64,000 nucleotides of DNA from Arion vulgaris (Eukaryota > Mollusca > Gastropoda > Stylommatophora > Arionidae), in the NCBI GenBank assembly GCA_020796225.1, contig CM036767.1, forward strand, positions 15,716,427 to 15,780,426. The letters are read 5' to 3'. The notes under the pieces are model-generated. The model worked only from the letters and a program-made list of their open reading frames with translations. It did no database searches and was not told where the DNA came from. Below, piece by piece: positions 18,758 through 29,054 of the stretch (positions are counted from its first letter, which is position 1; every line of letters starts with the position of its first letter). Position numbers and translations under genes: made by a program.

Positions 18758-19680
18758 CCACTAATTTGGGACACAATAACGCTGAAAACAGCAAGCAATA
18801 ACCGATCATAAAATAAGGTCATATTTGCTTGTTTATATATAACAAAATAAACTGACTGATGGGATACGGGTATAACAATGCAACAAGGGACGTTACTACT
18901 ACTAATATAGACAGTGTTATCTGCTCTTACCTTCTTCTGCTGCTTTTGTCTCTTATTGATGAATCGCTACAACAAACAGTCATGTCCAAGAATACACGAA
19001 AATTACAAAATGTAAGTATAATCAAAGTAATTATTTTGTTGACTGTTCCCAATATCAACACACGAGAAAAGATGAGTATTTTGGTGTATATATGTTCAGT
19101 TACAAATTAACACAGTGAATTACAAATCGTCGTGCTTAAACGGAATAGCAATCTCAAATCGATGTGTAGAATATCGAATTGTAGTATGGTTTGATGTGTT
19201 AATATGTATCATATGCGGTTTAGTACGACAGCACGATGAGAGAATTGCTGAGACAAAACACGGTTAATAGAATGACAGTGCCCGCTGAGACTATTACTCG
19301 ACCTTAAAAAGTGTTACTCCAGATTATAAGCAAAACTACGCGCCGACACATGTGAGGAGGTCTGGGATGGGGTTATAACCTATAACCTTTGAACTGATAT
19401 CACCGTTTGTGACGCGGTAGTCGAGGCGCGAGGGCTTCCGTCGAATTACAGCGTTCATTCAGAAATGTAGGGTATGACCTGACCTAACTAGTTAGCTCTG
19501 TCTACAGTAGAACCTGCGCAACTAGGTTTACACATACATTACACAAGGCCAGGTGTTACAGATGTTTTCATAACTGGGAACGGGACTAAGTATAGGCACT
19601 TCACTTCTGCTAAAAGTATCAAAAGTGTACATCTCAAATAGCCACTAACACCATTTAACGTCTGGCGTTCTCGAGGCGGC
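18758..19680. other. unassigned AT-rich spacer
   Basis: No repeat family match. The plus frame at 18859-19110 (83 codons, hydrophobic LLLLSLID stretch) has no recognised domain, and I do not call it a gene. Confidence 0.35.
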
Positions 19681-19681
19681 A

Positions 19682-20030
19682 TTCATCATCATCAATTAGC
19701 TTGTCCTGAGCAGAACTTTGCCACCCCAACAGTCCTTCGAATTTCTCTCTCTTATAGGCCAGATGTTCCGCTTCTGCTTCGGTCATGTTCAAACCATCAG
19801 TTACATCCTGAATCCATCTTCTCCGCCGTCTTCCTCTTCTTCTCTTTGCCGATATGCCTCCTTCTATGATGGTCTTTTCCAGCCCTTCGTGTCTTTTTAT
19901 ATGTCCAATATATCTCAATTTTCTCTGTAGTATCAGCCAGTTTTCTTTGATTTTGAGTTCTTTCTGGATAGATCTATTTGTTCTCTTCTCTTTCCATGAC
20001 CTCTGTCTCATGGCGGTATTGCTCAATCTA
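19682..20030 (-). mobile_element. L-A LINE ORF2 C-terminus, longest intact frame
   Basis: Minus frame of 123 codons: RSIQKELKIKENWL, KLRYIGHIKRHEGLEKTIIE, a basic RRRGRRRRRWIQDVTDGL, and a DKLIDDDE end encoded by the (GAT)n tail. It is the cleanest L-A C-terminus in the window, but RT and endonuclease are absent. Confidence 0.8.
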
Positions 20031-20089
20031 AAAGAAACAGACAGGAAAGGGGGTGGAGGTGTGAGGGGATGAGTTACTGGTGGGTCACA

Positions 20090-20445
20090 TATACATATAA
20101 AGACAGACTACGAAACGAGGACATCAGAAACAGAGTGGGCAAAACTTCATGCACCGAACACATTGAAAGACAACAAATGTAGTGGTTTGGACATTTAATG
20201 AAAATGGAATACAACCAACCACCAATAACAGCAAACAATAAACAGAGATCAGGTACTAGAGCCAAGGGACGACCAAGAAAAAGATGGATAGACAATATCA
20301 ACCCCACACTAAATAAACACGGATATAATAACACAACAAGAGCGACTCATCTGGCACTGGAACACAAATTAAAGCTCCCACTCCTATGCGTAACGGCAAG
20401 AGCAGACAATCAATCCCATTATCCACCTTGGAAAACACAATAGGT
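20090..20445 (+). mobile_element. L-H LINE ORF2 C-terminus
   Basis: Plus translation: YRLRNEDIRNRVGKTSCTEH-like start, an IERQQM (stop) WFGHLMKMEYNQPP segment and AKGRPRKRWIDNINPTLNKH. An in-frame stop at about 20180 breaks it. Same order of motifs as 57065-57415 and 58590-59065. Confidence 0.8.
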
Positions 20446-20476
20446 AATACATATAAATCTTAGACCATAACGAGAC

Positions 20477-20620
20477 CCCTAGGATTGTTGCTGGAGCTAC
20501 GGAGTTCGTGCTTTATGCAATACTCTCGGCAGGTGGCGTATGTCTTCTGCGGATAGGGACGGAGCCGTATGGGGTAAAACCCGGTACAATGAAGTCAATT
20601 CTTTAAAGAAAGAAAGAAAG
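20477..20620 (+). mobile_element. S2 SINE 3' part with (GAAA)n tail
   Basis: 'ggattgttgctggagctacg', 'atactctcggcaggtggcgt', 'atggggtaaaacccggtaca', then ttaaagaaagaaagaaagac. This defines the S2 tail as (GAAA)n, like the L-C2 tail. Confidence 0.8.
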
Positions 20621-20690
20621 ACCATAACACAAACATTTAAGAACAAAATTGAAGCTTTTGAAACAAGGTGCTACAGAATAAGAACATCAT

Positions 20691-20779
20691 GCAACGTACA
20701 ATAGCTCTTATGCTCAGATCACATACAAATCAAAGAGTAATTTAACTAGTGGTTGAAGTGAAACGCTCGAAGACGAAAA
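20691..20779 (+). mobile_element. S4 SINE 3' end at an array border
   Basis: 'cttatgctcagatcacatac' and 'aaacgctcgaagacgaaaaa' are the S4 end. The 54-bp array starts in its A-rich tail. Confidence 0.7.
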
Positions 20780-22625
20780 AACTATCCTTCAAGAAACCGT
20801 TCAAGAAAAATAAAACCAAAAGTGTTCAACAAAAAACTATCCTTCAAGAAACCGTTCAAGAAAAATAAAACCAAAAGTGTTCAACAAAAAACTATCCTTC
20901 AAGAAACCGTTCAAGAAAAATAAAACCAAAAGTGTTCAACAAAAACTATCCTTCAAGAAACCGTTCAAGAAAAATAAAACCAAAAGTGTTCAACAAAAAC
21001 TATCCTTCAAGAAACCGTTCAAGAAAAATAAAACCAAAAGTGTTCAACAAAAACTATCCTTCAAGAAACCGTTCAAGAAAAATAAAACCAAAAGTGTTCA
21101 ACAAAAACTATCCTTCAAGAAACCGTTCAAGAAAAATAAAACCAAAAGTGTTCAACAAAAAATATCCTTCAAGAAACCGTTCAAGAAAAATAAAACCAAA
21201 AGTGTTCAACAAAAAACTATCCTTCAAGAAACCGTTCAAGAAAAATAAAACCAAAAGTGTTCAACAAAAACTATCCTTCAAGAAACCGTTCAAGAAAAAT
21301 AAAACCAAAAGTGTTCAACAAAAACTATCCTTCAAGAAACCGTTCAAGAAAAATAAAACCAAAAGTGTTCAACAAAAACTATCCTTCAAGAAACCGTTCA
21401 AGAAAAATAAAACCAAAAGTGTTCAACAAAAACTATCCTTCAAGAAACCGTTCAAGAAAAATAAAACCAAAAGTGTTCAACAAAAACTATCCTTCAAGAA
21501 ACCGTTCAAGAAAAATAAAACCAAAAGTGTTCAACAAAAACTATCCTTCAAGAAACCGTTCAAGAAAAATAAAACCAAAAGTGTTCAACAAAAACTATCC
21601 TTCAAGAAACCGTTCAAGAAAAATAAAACCAAAAGTGTTCAACAAAAACTATCCTTCAAGAAACCGTTCAAGAAAAATAAAACCAAAAGTGTTCAACAAA
21701 AACTATCCTTCAAGAAACCGTTCAAGAAAAATAAAACCAAAAGTGTTCAACAAAAACTATCCTTCAAGAAACCGTTCAAGAAAAATAAAACTAAAAGTGT
21801 TCAACAAAAACTATCCTTCAAGAAACCGTTCAAGAAAAATAAAACCAAAAGTGTTCAACAAAAACTATCCTTCAAGAAACCGTTCAAGAAAAATAAAACC
21901 AAAAGTGTTCAACAAAAACTATCCTTCAAGAAACCGTTCAAGAAAAATAAAACCAAAAGTGTTCAACAAAAACTATCCTTCAAGAAACCGTTCAAGAAAA
22001 ATAAAACCAAAAGTGTTCAACAAAAACTATCCTTCAAGAAACCGTTCAAGAAAAATAAAACCAAAAGTGTTCAACAAAAACTATCCTTCAAGAAACCGTT
22101 CAAGAAAAATAAAACCAAAAGTGTTCAACAAAAACTATCCTTCAAGAAACCGTTCAAGAAAAATAAAACCAAAAGTGTTCAACAAAAACTATCCTTCAAG
22201 AAACCGTTCAAGAAAAATAAAACCAAAAGTGTTCAACAAAAACTATCCTTCAAGAAACCGTTCAAGAAAAATAAAACCAAAAGTGTTCAACAAAAACTAT
22301 CCTTCAAGAAACCGTTCAAGAAAAATAAAACCAAAAGTGTTCAACAAAAACTATCCTTCAAGAAACCGTTCAAGAAAAATAAAACCAAAAGTGTTCAACA
22401 AAAACTATCCTTCAAGAAACCGTTCAAGAAAAATAAAACTAAAAGTGTTCAACAAAAACTATCCTTCAAGAAACCGTTCAAGAAAAATAAAACCAAAAGT
22501 GTTCAACAAAAACTATCCTTCAAGAAACCGTTCAAGAAAAATAAAACCAAAAGTGTTCAACAAAAACTATCCTTCAAGAAACCGTTCAAGAAAAATAAAA
22601 CCAAAAGTGTTCAACAAAAACTTGG
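20780..22625. repeat. 54-bp array, about 34 near-identical units
   Basis: Unit actatccttcaagaaaccgt + tcaagaaaaataaaaccaaa + agtgttcaacaaaa (54 bp; a few early units have an extra A). Because 54 is divisible by 3, two plus frames stay open and give 569- and 457-codon frames reading KLSFKKPFKKNKTKSVQQ or NYPSRNRSRKIKPKVFNK repeats. The early 55-bp units shift the frame, there is no start context or splice signal I trust, and the composition is that of the repeat. I treat coding as unlikely but untested. Confidence 0.95.
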
Positions 22626-22677
22626 ATTGAAAACAAAATAATCAAATAAAAAAATGACTCATTGTAGAAGACATTTA

Positions 22678-23108
22678 GGTGTCTGTGGCGTAGAGGTTAG
22701 GTACTCGTCTCTCGTGTCAAAGGTACCAGGTTCGCTCCTCGTGAAGCCATCTGGATATTTTTCCAGAGATCCCTGATCTCAGTGTAGGTGAGATCAAGTT
22801 CTAGTCCTATCGGAGACGGACGATAAAACGTAGGTCCCGTGTTCAATTTGAGCACGTAAAAGAACCAGTGGCAGTTCAAAATCGAGAAGAGCAGGCTGGA
22901 AAACCGCTGCCCGGGCTAACTTCATTATAAAAGATTAAAAATAAAATACCTACAAAAATATCTTCATCCTCTTCAAAATTACATCGGGGACCCTTGCCGT
23001 GCTACGGAGTTCGTTCACTGCAGCTGAGGTCTTCCTGTGTAAGAAAGAGATCGGAGCACACATGGTTACTCACTGAAGTACAATGATAATGATCCTATCA
23101 ATCAATCA
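22678..23108 (+). mobile_element. S8 SINE, full-length, about 430 bp
   Basis: tRNA-like head 'gtggcgtagaggttaggtac' and 'aggtaccaggttcgctcctc', then a body with an internal palindromic block ('gatctcagtgtaggtgagat'), 'gagcaggctggaaaaccgct', and the 3' part 'acatggttactcactgaag' with an ATCAATCAATCA tail. The array at 36142-37200 and the copy at 26398-26850 (minus) are relatives. Confidence 0.85.
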
Positions 23109-23384
23109 AAAGACATTTAGAAGAAAGTTCACAACAAACAGAGACCGGACTAAAAATGATCATAAGCAGTAACACACACAACCTTCTTGTCAAGTGATAC
23201 AGAAACCTGATATACTAAACATCTAACACGAGTGTGTGTTTCCTTTCAGTCTGGCACACAATACCAGCTGCTTCATTTGGTGACTCGAGCCCAGAAACAA
23301 AGTGACACATTCGTGTACATACATACCAGTCACTTCACAAGACACATTAAATGTTTATTTTTGAAATTTATAATCCCATACTGT

Positions 23385-23635
23385 GGGCGTCTGTGCCTTA
23401 GTGGTTGTTAGCTCGATCACAACCTAACACGACCTGGTTTAAACTCCGCGGCTGGTACTTTGGAAGCAAATTTGTACCCGTGGATTTTTGCGAACGGTTA
23501 AAAAGACCTAATCGTGTAGAAAGCAGTGACAAACTACTGAACGCGTAAGTGGTGTCTAGAAAATCAACAACTCGTTTACTGTGGTTAATGGTGAGGTCAT
23601 GTAAATGGATATGCCATGAATTTCATTGTCATACA
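23385..23635 (+). mobile_element. S1 SINE, full length
   Basis: Plus S1: 'ctgtgccttagtggttgtta' and B-box-like region, 'gaaagcagtgacaaactact', 'tttactgtggttaatgg', ending gaatttcattgtcat. Confidence 0.8.
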
Positions 23636-23764
23636 ATCTCATAACATTCTTAGAAGTTGATCATTAGAAGTGAACAAGAGAGTGATATAGTGTTATATAG
23701 AATCAGTTGTGATATATGGATGTAGAATCATGGACAGAGATATATTATGGGATGTTCTAGAACA

Positions 23765-24680
23765 CTACGGAATAAAAGGAACACTGCTAGACTGTGTTAG
23801 AGACATATATATACAAAGTGAAAGTGTCATACGAACAAAACTACGGAATAAAAGGAACACTGCTAGACTGTGTTAGAGACATATATATAGAAAGTGAAAG
23901 TGCCATAGGAACAAAACTACGGAATAAAAGGAACGCTGCTAGACTGTGTTAGAGACATATATATAGAAAGTGAAAGTGTCATACGAACAAAACAACGGAA
24001 TAAAAGGAACACTGCTAGACTGTGTTAAAGCCATATATATAGAAAGTGAAAGTGCCATACGAACAAAACAACGGAATAAAAGGAACACTGCTAGACTGTG
24101 TTAAAGCCATATATATAGAAAGTAAAAGTGTCATACGAACAAAACTACGGAATAAAAGGAACACTGCTAGACTGTGTTAAAGCCATATATATAGAAAGTG
24201 AAAGTGTCATACGAACAAAACAACGGAATAAAAGGAACACTGCTAGACTGTGTTAAAGCCATATATATAGAAAGTGAAAGTGTCATACGAACAAAACTAC
24301 GGAATAAAAGGAACACTGCTAGACTGTGTTAGAGACATATATATAGAAAGTGAAAGTGTCATACGAACAAAACTACGGAATAAAAGGAACACTGCTAGAC
24401 TGTGTTAGAGACATATATATAGAAAGTGAAAGTGCCATAGGAACAAAACTACGGAATAAAAGGAACGCTGCTAGACTGTGTTAGAGCCATATATATAGAA
24501 AGTGAAAGTGCCATACGAACAAAACTACGGAATAAAAGGAACGCTGCTAGACTGTGTTAGAGCCATATATATAGAAAGTGAAAGTGCATACGAACAAAAC
24601 TACGGAATAAAAGGAACGCTGCTAGACTGTGTTAGAGCCATATATATAGAAAGTGAAAGTGCCATAGGAACAAGCGCCGG
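23765..24680 (+). repeat. 76-bp array inside the L-C RT region, about 12 units
   Basis: Period 76 (for example 23765, 23841, 23917). The unit is RT coding sequence for YGIKGTLLDCVRAIYIESES plus part of the next residues. As 76 is not a multiple of 3, each unit shifts the frame, except one 75-bp unit near 24590 that leaves two copies in frame. Units differ by a few substitutions (agagac/aaagcc, gtc/gcc). Confidence 0.95.
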
Positions 24681-25515
24681 ACTCACAAATTGGTTTCCAG
24701 TAACATCAGGAGTACGGCAAGGATGTGTTTTATCACCTCTCCTCTTAATTATATACATGGATAGTATCACCAAAATAGATGAAGCATCACTCAACGCAGA
24801 CCAACAAAATGAACTGCTCTTTGCTGACGACCAGTGTATATTCCATAATAATATTGAACAGCTTCAAGAACACATAAACTTACTCAACAATAGCTGCCTC
24901 AAATACAACATGAAGATCAACATTCAAAAGACAGAAGTCACGACTATAAGCAGAGAACATAAAGATATCAACATAAAATAAATGACCAAACGCTAAAGCA
25001 GGTGAGAGAATTTAAATATCTTGGAAGTATCTTCACATCTGATGGTAGACTGGACAGAGAGATCGAAACTAGAATCCAGCAAGCCAACAACATTACATAC
25101 CAGCTTACCCCAATTTTGAAACGCCCAGCTATTCCAGTAGTGACTAAAAGACAGATTATAAATTCAATCTTTATACCAACACTGTGCTACCAGAGCCAAA
25201 CATGGGCACTGACAAAAGAACAAGAAAGGAAAATTACCACATGCGAAATGAGATGCCTGAGGAAAGCAGTAAATAAAACAAGAAGAGATCATATAAGAAA
25301 TGAGGAAATTAGAAGAACAGTCGGAACAACACCTGCTATTAGATTTATTGAAAAACAGAGACTCAAATGGTTTAGCCACTTGGTCAGAATGAACCCGAAT
25401 ACACCAGTTGCAAGAGCGTACAACCTGAAAATGGAATCATCAAGAGGAAAGGGCAGACCAAGAAAAAGATGGGTTGATGGAGTTACAGACATCTTAAAAC
25501 TCCACAATACCACAC

Positions 25516-26330
25516 CATATCAAGCGATCGAGCGTGCATTATCTCAGAAACCGATCATCAGTTAAACCTGCTCGTCTAGCGGCAAAATAGCAGAGAAGGA
25601 CACATCATATCAAGCAACCGAGCGTGCATTATCTCGGAAACCGATCATCCGTTAAACCTACGCCTAGCGGCAAAATAGCAGAGAAGGACACATCATATCA
25701 AGCAACCGAGCGTGCATTATCTCAGAAACCGATCATCCGTTAAACCTGCTATGCCTAGCGGCAAAAAAGTAGAGAAGGACACATCATATCAAGCAACCGA
25801 GCGTGCATTATCTCGGAAACCGATCATCAGTTAAACCTGCTACGCCTAGCGGCAAAAAAGCAGAGAAGGACACATCATATCAAGCAACCGAGCGTGCATT
25901 ATCTCGGAAACCGATCATCAGTTAAACCTGCTACGCCTAGCGGCAAAAAAGCAGAGAAGGACACATCATATCAAGCAACCGAGCGGCATTATCTCGAAAC
26001 CGATCATCAGTTAAACTCTACGCCTAGCGGCAAAAAAGCAGAGAAGGACACATCATATCAAGCAACCGAGCGTGCATTATCTCGGAAACCGATCATCAGT
26101 TAAACCTGTACGCCTAGCGGCAAAAAAGCAGAGAAGGACACATCATATCAAGCAACCGAGCGTGCATTATCTCGGAAACCGATCATCAGTTAAACTTGCT
26201 ACGCCTAGCGGCAAAAAAGCAGAGAAGGACACATCATATCAAGCGACCGAGCGTGCATTATCTCAGAAACCGATCATCAGTTAAACCTGCTACGCCTAGC
26301 GGCAAAAAAGCAGAGAAGGACAGAAGAAAA
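25516..26330 (+). repeat. ~91-bp array of the L-C 3' end, about 9 units
   Basis: 'catatcaagcaaccgagcgt' recurs at 25516, 25606, 25694, 25785, 25876, 25967, 26054, 26144 and 26235 (spacing 87-91). Each unit contains the last ORF2 codons (ERALSQKPIIS and stop) and 3' UTR ('cgcctagcggcaaaaaagca'). The L-C copy at 42935-43165 has the same 3' UTR only once, showing the unexpanded state. Confidence 0.95.
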
Positions 26331-26397
26331 GAAAAAGAATCATGGACAATAAATAAATAATCAGAATAGTAAATTATTTGAGGCCACATAGATGAGG

Positions 26398-26850
26398 GAT
26401 TGATTGATTGATTGATTGATATGACCATCATCATTGCACTTTGGTGAGTAACGATGTGTGCTTCGATTTCTTTCTTACACAGACAGGAAGATCTCAGCTG
26501 CAGTGCACGAACTCCACATCACCGGCTAAGGTCCCCGATGTAGTTTTGAAGATGGTAAAGATATGTTTGTGGGAATTTTATTTAAAATATTTTCAAATGA
26601 ATTTTTACCCGAGCAGCGGCTTTCCAGCTTGCTCTTCTCGATTTTGAACTGCAAAGCGTTCTTTTACGTGCTCAAATTGAACACGGAATCTACGTTTTTA
26701 TCGTCCGTCTCCGATAGGACTAGGAACTCGATCTCATCTACACTGAGATCAGGATCTCTGGAAAATATCCAGATGGCTTCACGAGGGAGCGAACCTGGTA
26801 CCCTTGACACGAGAGACAAACACCTAACATCAAGGCCACAGAGACTACCA
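26398..26850 (-). mobile_element. S8 SINE, near full length
   Basis: Minus S8: starts with (GATT)n tail at 26398-26421, then 'cactttggtgagtaacgatg', 'gctgcagtgcacgaactcc', 'atctcatctacactgagatc' and head complement 'cgagggagcgaacctggtac'. Upstream of L-R. Confidence 0.85.
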
Positions 26851-26959
26851 GATGTGATTTTTAAAGAAGAATGATGACTATCACGGAGAGAAAAAATATG
26901 ACAAATGATGTGCTCACGAAAGCATACCATAACAAATGGCTTACATAACACGTAAAAAG

Positions 26960-27180
26960 ATAAACAATGTGTGCATGTCAGACTGAAACACACAGACTCC
27001 AGAGCACATCCTGCAATGCTGTCCATTTACATACACCACCGAAACGAAACATGGCCTCATGAACGAAGCTTATAGAGCAAGATATGGGAAACTCTCGAGG
27101 AATTCCAACTGACATGCAGTTTTATAGAGGTAATACATCTACTGGTTTAGTCGAGCATACGAAACCGATCGCAAAGAAGA
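26960..27180 (+). mobile_element. L-R LINE 3' fragment
   Basis: 'cagactccagagcacatcct' (PEHILQCCP), 'catgaacgaagcttatagag' and 'cgagcatacgaaaccgatcg', the L-R 3' end. Ends where hAT-M1 copy 3 lies. Confidence 0.75.
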
Positions 27181-27195
27181 ACAATACATTGTGGC

Positions 27196-27358
27196 CAGTG
27201 GCGGCTCGTAGTCATTTTTCTTGGTGGGGCCAGACACAAATTCTTCTGAGAAATCATGGTTTTTGGAGTATTTACTATTATTTGTCTATTCCGGGAAGTT
27301 TCCTTTCGATTATTGGTGGGGACAGGCCCCACTGGCCCTTAATGAGGAGCCGCCCCTG
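27196..27358. mobile_element. hAT-M1 MITE copy 3, 163 bp
   Basis: TIR cagtggcggctcgt at the left, gagccgcccctg (one base changed) at the right. Perfect 8-bp TSD attgtggc at 27188-27195 and 27359-27366. Opposite orientation to copies 1, 2 and 5. Confidence 0.95.
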
Positions 27359-27479
27359 ATTGTGGCAATGGTCAAGATACAGGGAAAGAGATATAGATGT
27401 CAATAGAGGGAAAAGATTCTAAGACAGTTCAATATTATGGCAATGCGTGAAAACAGTAATAGGACTTCTTCTTGTGATT

Positions 27480-28200
27480 GCTATTTTGATGATTATACCG
27501 TCAGACGCGTTCTTATGATGAATTCGACTGTTGTCTGGAGCTCATCTCTGGTGCCATGTAGTTTTGATGATTATACCGTTAGACGCCTTCTTGTGATGAA
27601 GTCGACTATTGTCTGGAGCTCATCTCTGGTGCCATGTAGTTTTGATGATTATACCGTTAGACGCCTTCTTATCATGAAGTCGACAATTGTCTGGAGCTCA
27701 TCTCTGGTGCCATGTAGTGTTGATGATTATACCGTTAGACGCGTTCTTATGATGAAGTCGACTGTTGTCTGAGCTCATCTCTGGTGCCATGTAGTTTTGA
27801 TGACTATACCGTTAGACGCGTTCTTATGATGAAGTCGACTGTTGTCTGGAGCTCATCTCTGGTGCCATGTAGTTTTGATGACTATACCGTTAGACGCATT
27901 CTTATGATGAAGTCGACTGTTGTCTGGAGCTCATCTCTAGTGCCATGTAGTTTTGATGACTATACCGTTAGACGCGTTCTTATGATGAAGTCGACTGTTG
28001 TCTGGAGCTCATCAATGGTGCCATGTAGTTTTGATGACTATACCGTTAGACGCGTTCTTATGATGAAGTCGACTGTTGTCTGGAGCTCATCTCTAGTGTC
28101 ATGTAGTTTTGATGACTATACCGTTAGACGCGTTCTTATGATGAAGTCGACTGTTGTCTGGAGCTCATCTCTGGTGCCATGTAGTTTTGAATGTAGTGTT
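27480..28200 (-). repeat. 78-bp array of LINE terminal codons, about 9 units
   Basis: Period 78 ('gttttgatgactataccgtt' at 27794, 27872 ...). On the minus strand each unit reads KLHGTRDELQTTVDFII, RTRLTV and stop, so each repeat ends with the LINE stop codon. The plus strand's open frames (SFDDYTVRRVLMMKSTVVW repeats) are artefacts of 78 being a multiple of 3. Confidence 0.92.
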
Positions 28201-28439
28201 GGGTTGTAGGCCAGCATCCCTTTCCATGGAGGACATACAGGGGACAATCTTGTATGATGAAGTCGACTAATGTCTGGAACTCATCTCTGGTGCCATGTAG
28301 TTTTCAATGTACTGTTGACTTGTAGGGCCAGCATCCCTTTCTAGGGAGGACATACAGGGAATAGTCTTGCAGAACATGTTCTATGGTTTGATCAGCAGTG
28401 CGAAAGAGACACAGAGGGTAAGGAGACAATCGTAGCCTG

Positions 28440-28745
28440 TTTATTCAGTCTGTTATGCCCTGTCCTGAGACGGATAATGGTATGCCCTTGTCTGTTGAGT
28501 GTGTAAACAGTCTCAGAACTCATAGCTAGAACAAAGAGACGGATAGTTATGCCCTGTCCTGAGACGGATGATAATGGTATGTCCTTGTCTGTTGAGTTTT
28601 AAACAGTCTCAGAACTCATAGCTAGAACAAGAGACGGATAGTTATGCCCTGTCCTGAGACGGATGATAATGGTATGTCCTTGTCTGTTGAGTGTGTAAAC
28701 TGTCTCAGAACTCATAGCTAGAACAAGGAGACGGATAGTTATGGA
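28440..28745 (-). repeat. ~95-bp tandem triplication in the L-R-type LINE
   Basis: 'gttatgccctgtcctgagac' at 28452, 28546 and 28641. On the minus strand it encodes TIIIRLRTGHNYP and SETVYTLNRQGH, matching the IFRLRTGHC box of L-R. Confidence 0.85.
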
Positions 28746-28880
28746 AAGACTTAACAACCTACGTCTGCTGACACGACACTTGATGATGATGATAACCCTC
28801 CTAAGCTCTATCCTAAGATGTATATGCATGAATGTAAACACTTGTTAACGAAGTTTTTGTAGGAAAACTATCAAGAGGGG

Positions 28881-29046
28881 CAGTGGCGGCTCGTGATCAT
28901 TTTTGTTGGTGGGGCCAGACAGAAATTTTCGGAAATATCATGGTTTCGGCAAGGTTATATTTAAATGTATAAAATAATAAATACATGTTACACCTTATTT
29001 TTGGTGGGGCCCGGCCCCACTGGCCCTTAATGACGAGCCGCCACTG
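28881..29046. mobile_element. hAT-M1 MITE copy 4, 166 bp
   Basis: Perfect TIRs cagtggcggctcgt / acgagccgccactg and perfect 8-bp TSD aagagggg (28873-28880, 29047-29054). Confidence 0.96.
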
Positions 29047-29054
29047 AAGAGGGG

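Larger units (their letters stand above)
23733..26360 (+). mobile_element. L-C LINE with two internal tandem expansions
   Basis: 5'-truncated LINE. Order: DREILWDVLEHYGIKGTLLD-like start of the RT palm region; 76-bp array 23765-24680; GVRQGCVLSPLL and FADDQCIFHNN (the RT catalytic box as FADD), then NMKINIQKTEV; frameshift at about 24980; KYLGSIFTSDGRLDREIETR, TLCYQSQTWALTKEQ, HIRNEEIRRTVGTTPAIRF, LKWFSHLVRMNP, GKGRPRKRWVDGVTDIL; stop at 25565; 91-bp 3' array to 26330; a GAAA-rich tail. The endonuclease is absent. The frameshift and arrays make it non-autonomous. An RTE/CR1-like group is plausible but I cannot place it by eye. Confidence 0.88.
27470..28790 (-). mobile_element. L-R-type LINE 3' end with two tandem expansions
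   Basis: Read on the minus strand from 28790: RLRTGHN-containing segment (array at 28440-28740), TIEHVLQDYSLYVLPRKGCW near 28390-28330, KLHGTRDEFQTLVDFII near 28310-28255, a duplicated DCPLYVLHGKGCWP near 28245-28205, then the 78-bp array to 27480. The HVLQ-C-L-Y...W...KL.GT...F box is the C-terminal pattern I know from RNase H LINEs. RNase H itself is missing. Confidence 0.75.

Noticed and set aside
18859..19110. 83-codon hydrophobic frame as a small membrane protein
   Set aside because: AT-rich spacer, no supporting motif or context.
20932..22641. A 569-codon open frame as a real repetitive protein gene
   Set aside because: The frame is open because the 54-bp unit is a multiple of 3 and lacks stops in two frames; early 55-bp units change the frame, and no promoter, splice or start context is visible. 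Expression data could change this.
27437..28209. Plus-strand SFDDYTVRR repeat protein
   Set aside because: Antisense of the LINE terminal codons; the minus strand matches the flanking LINE.
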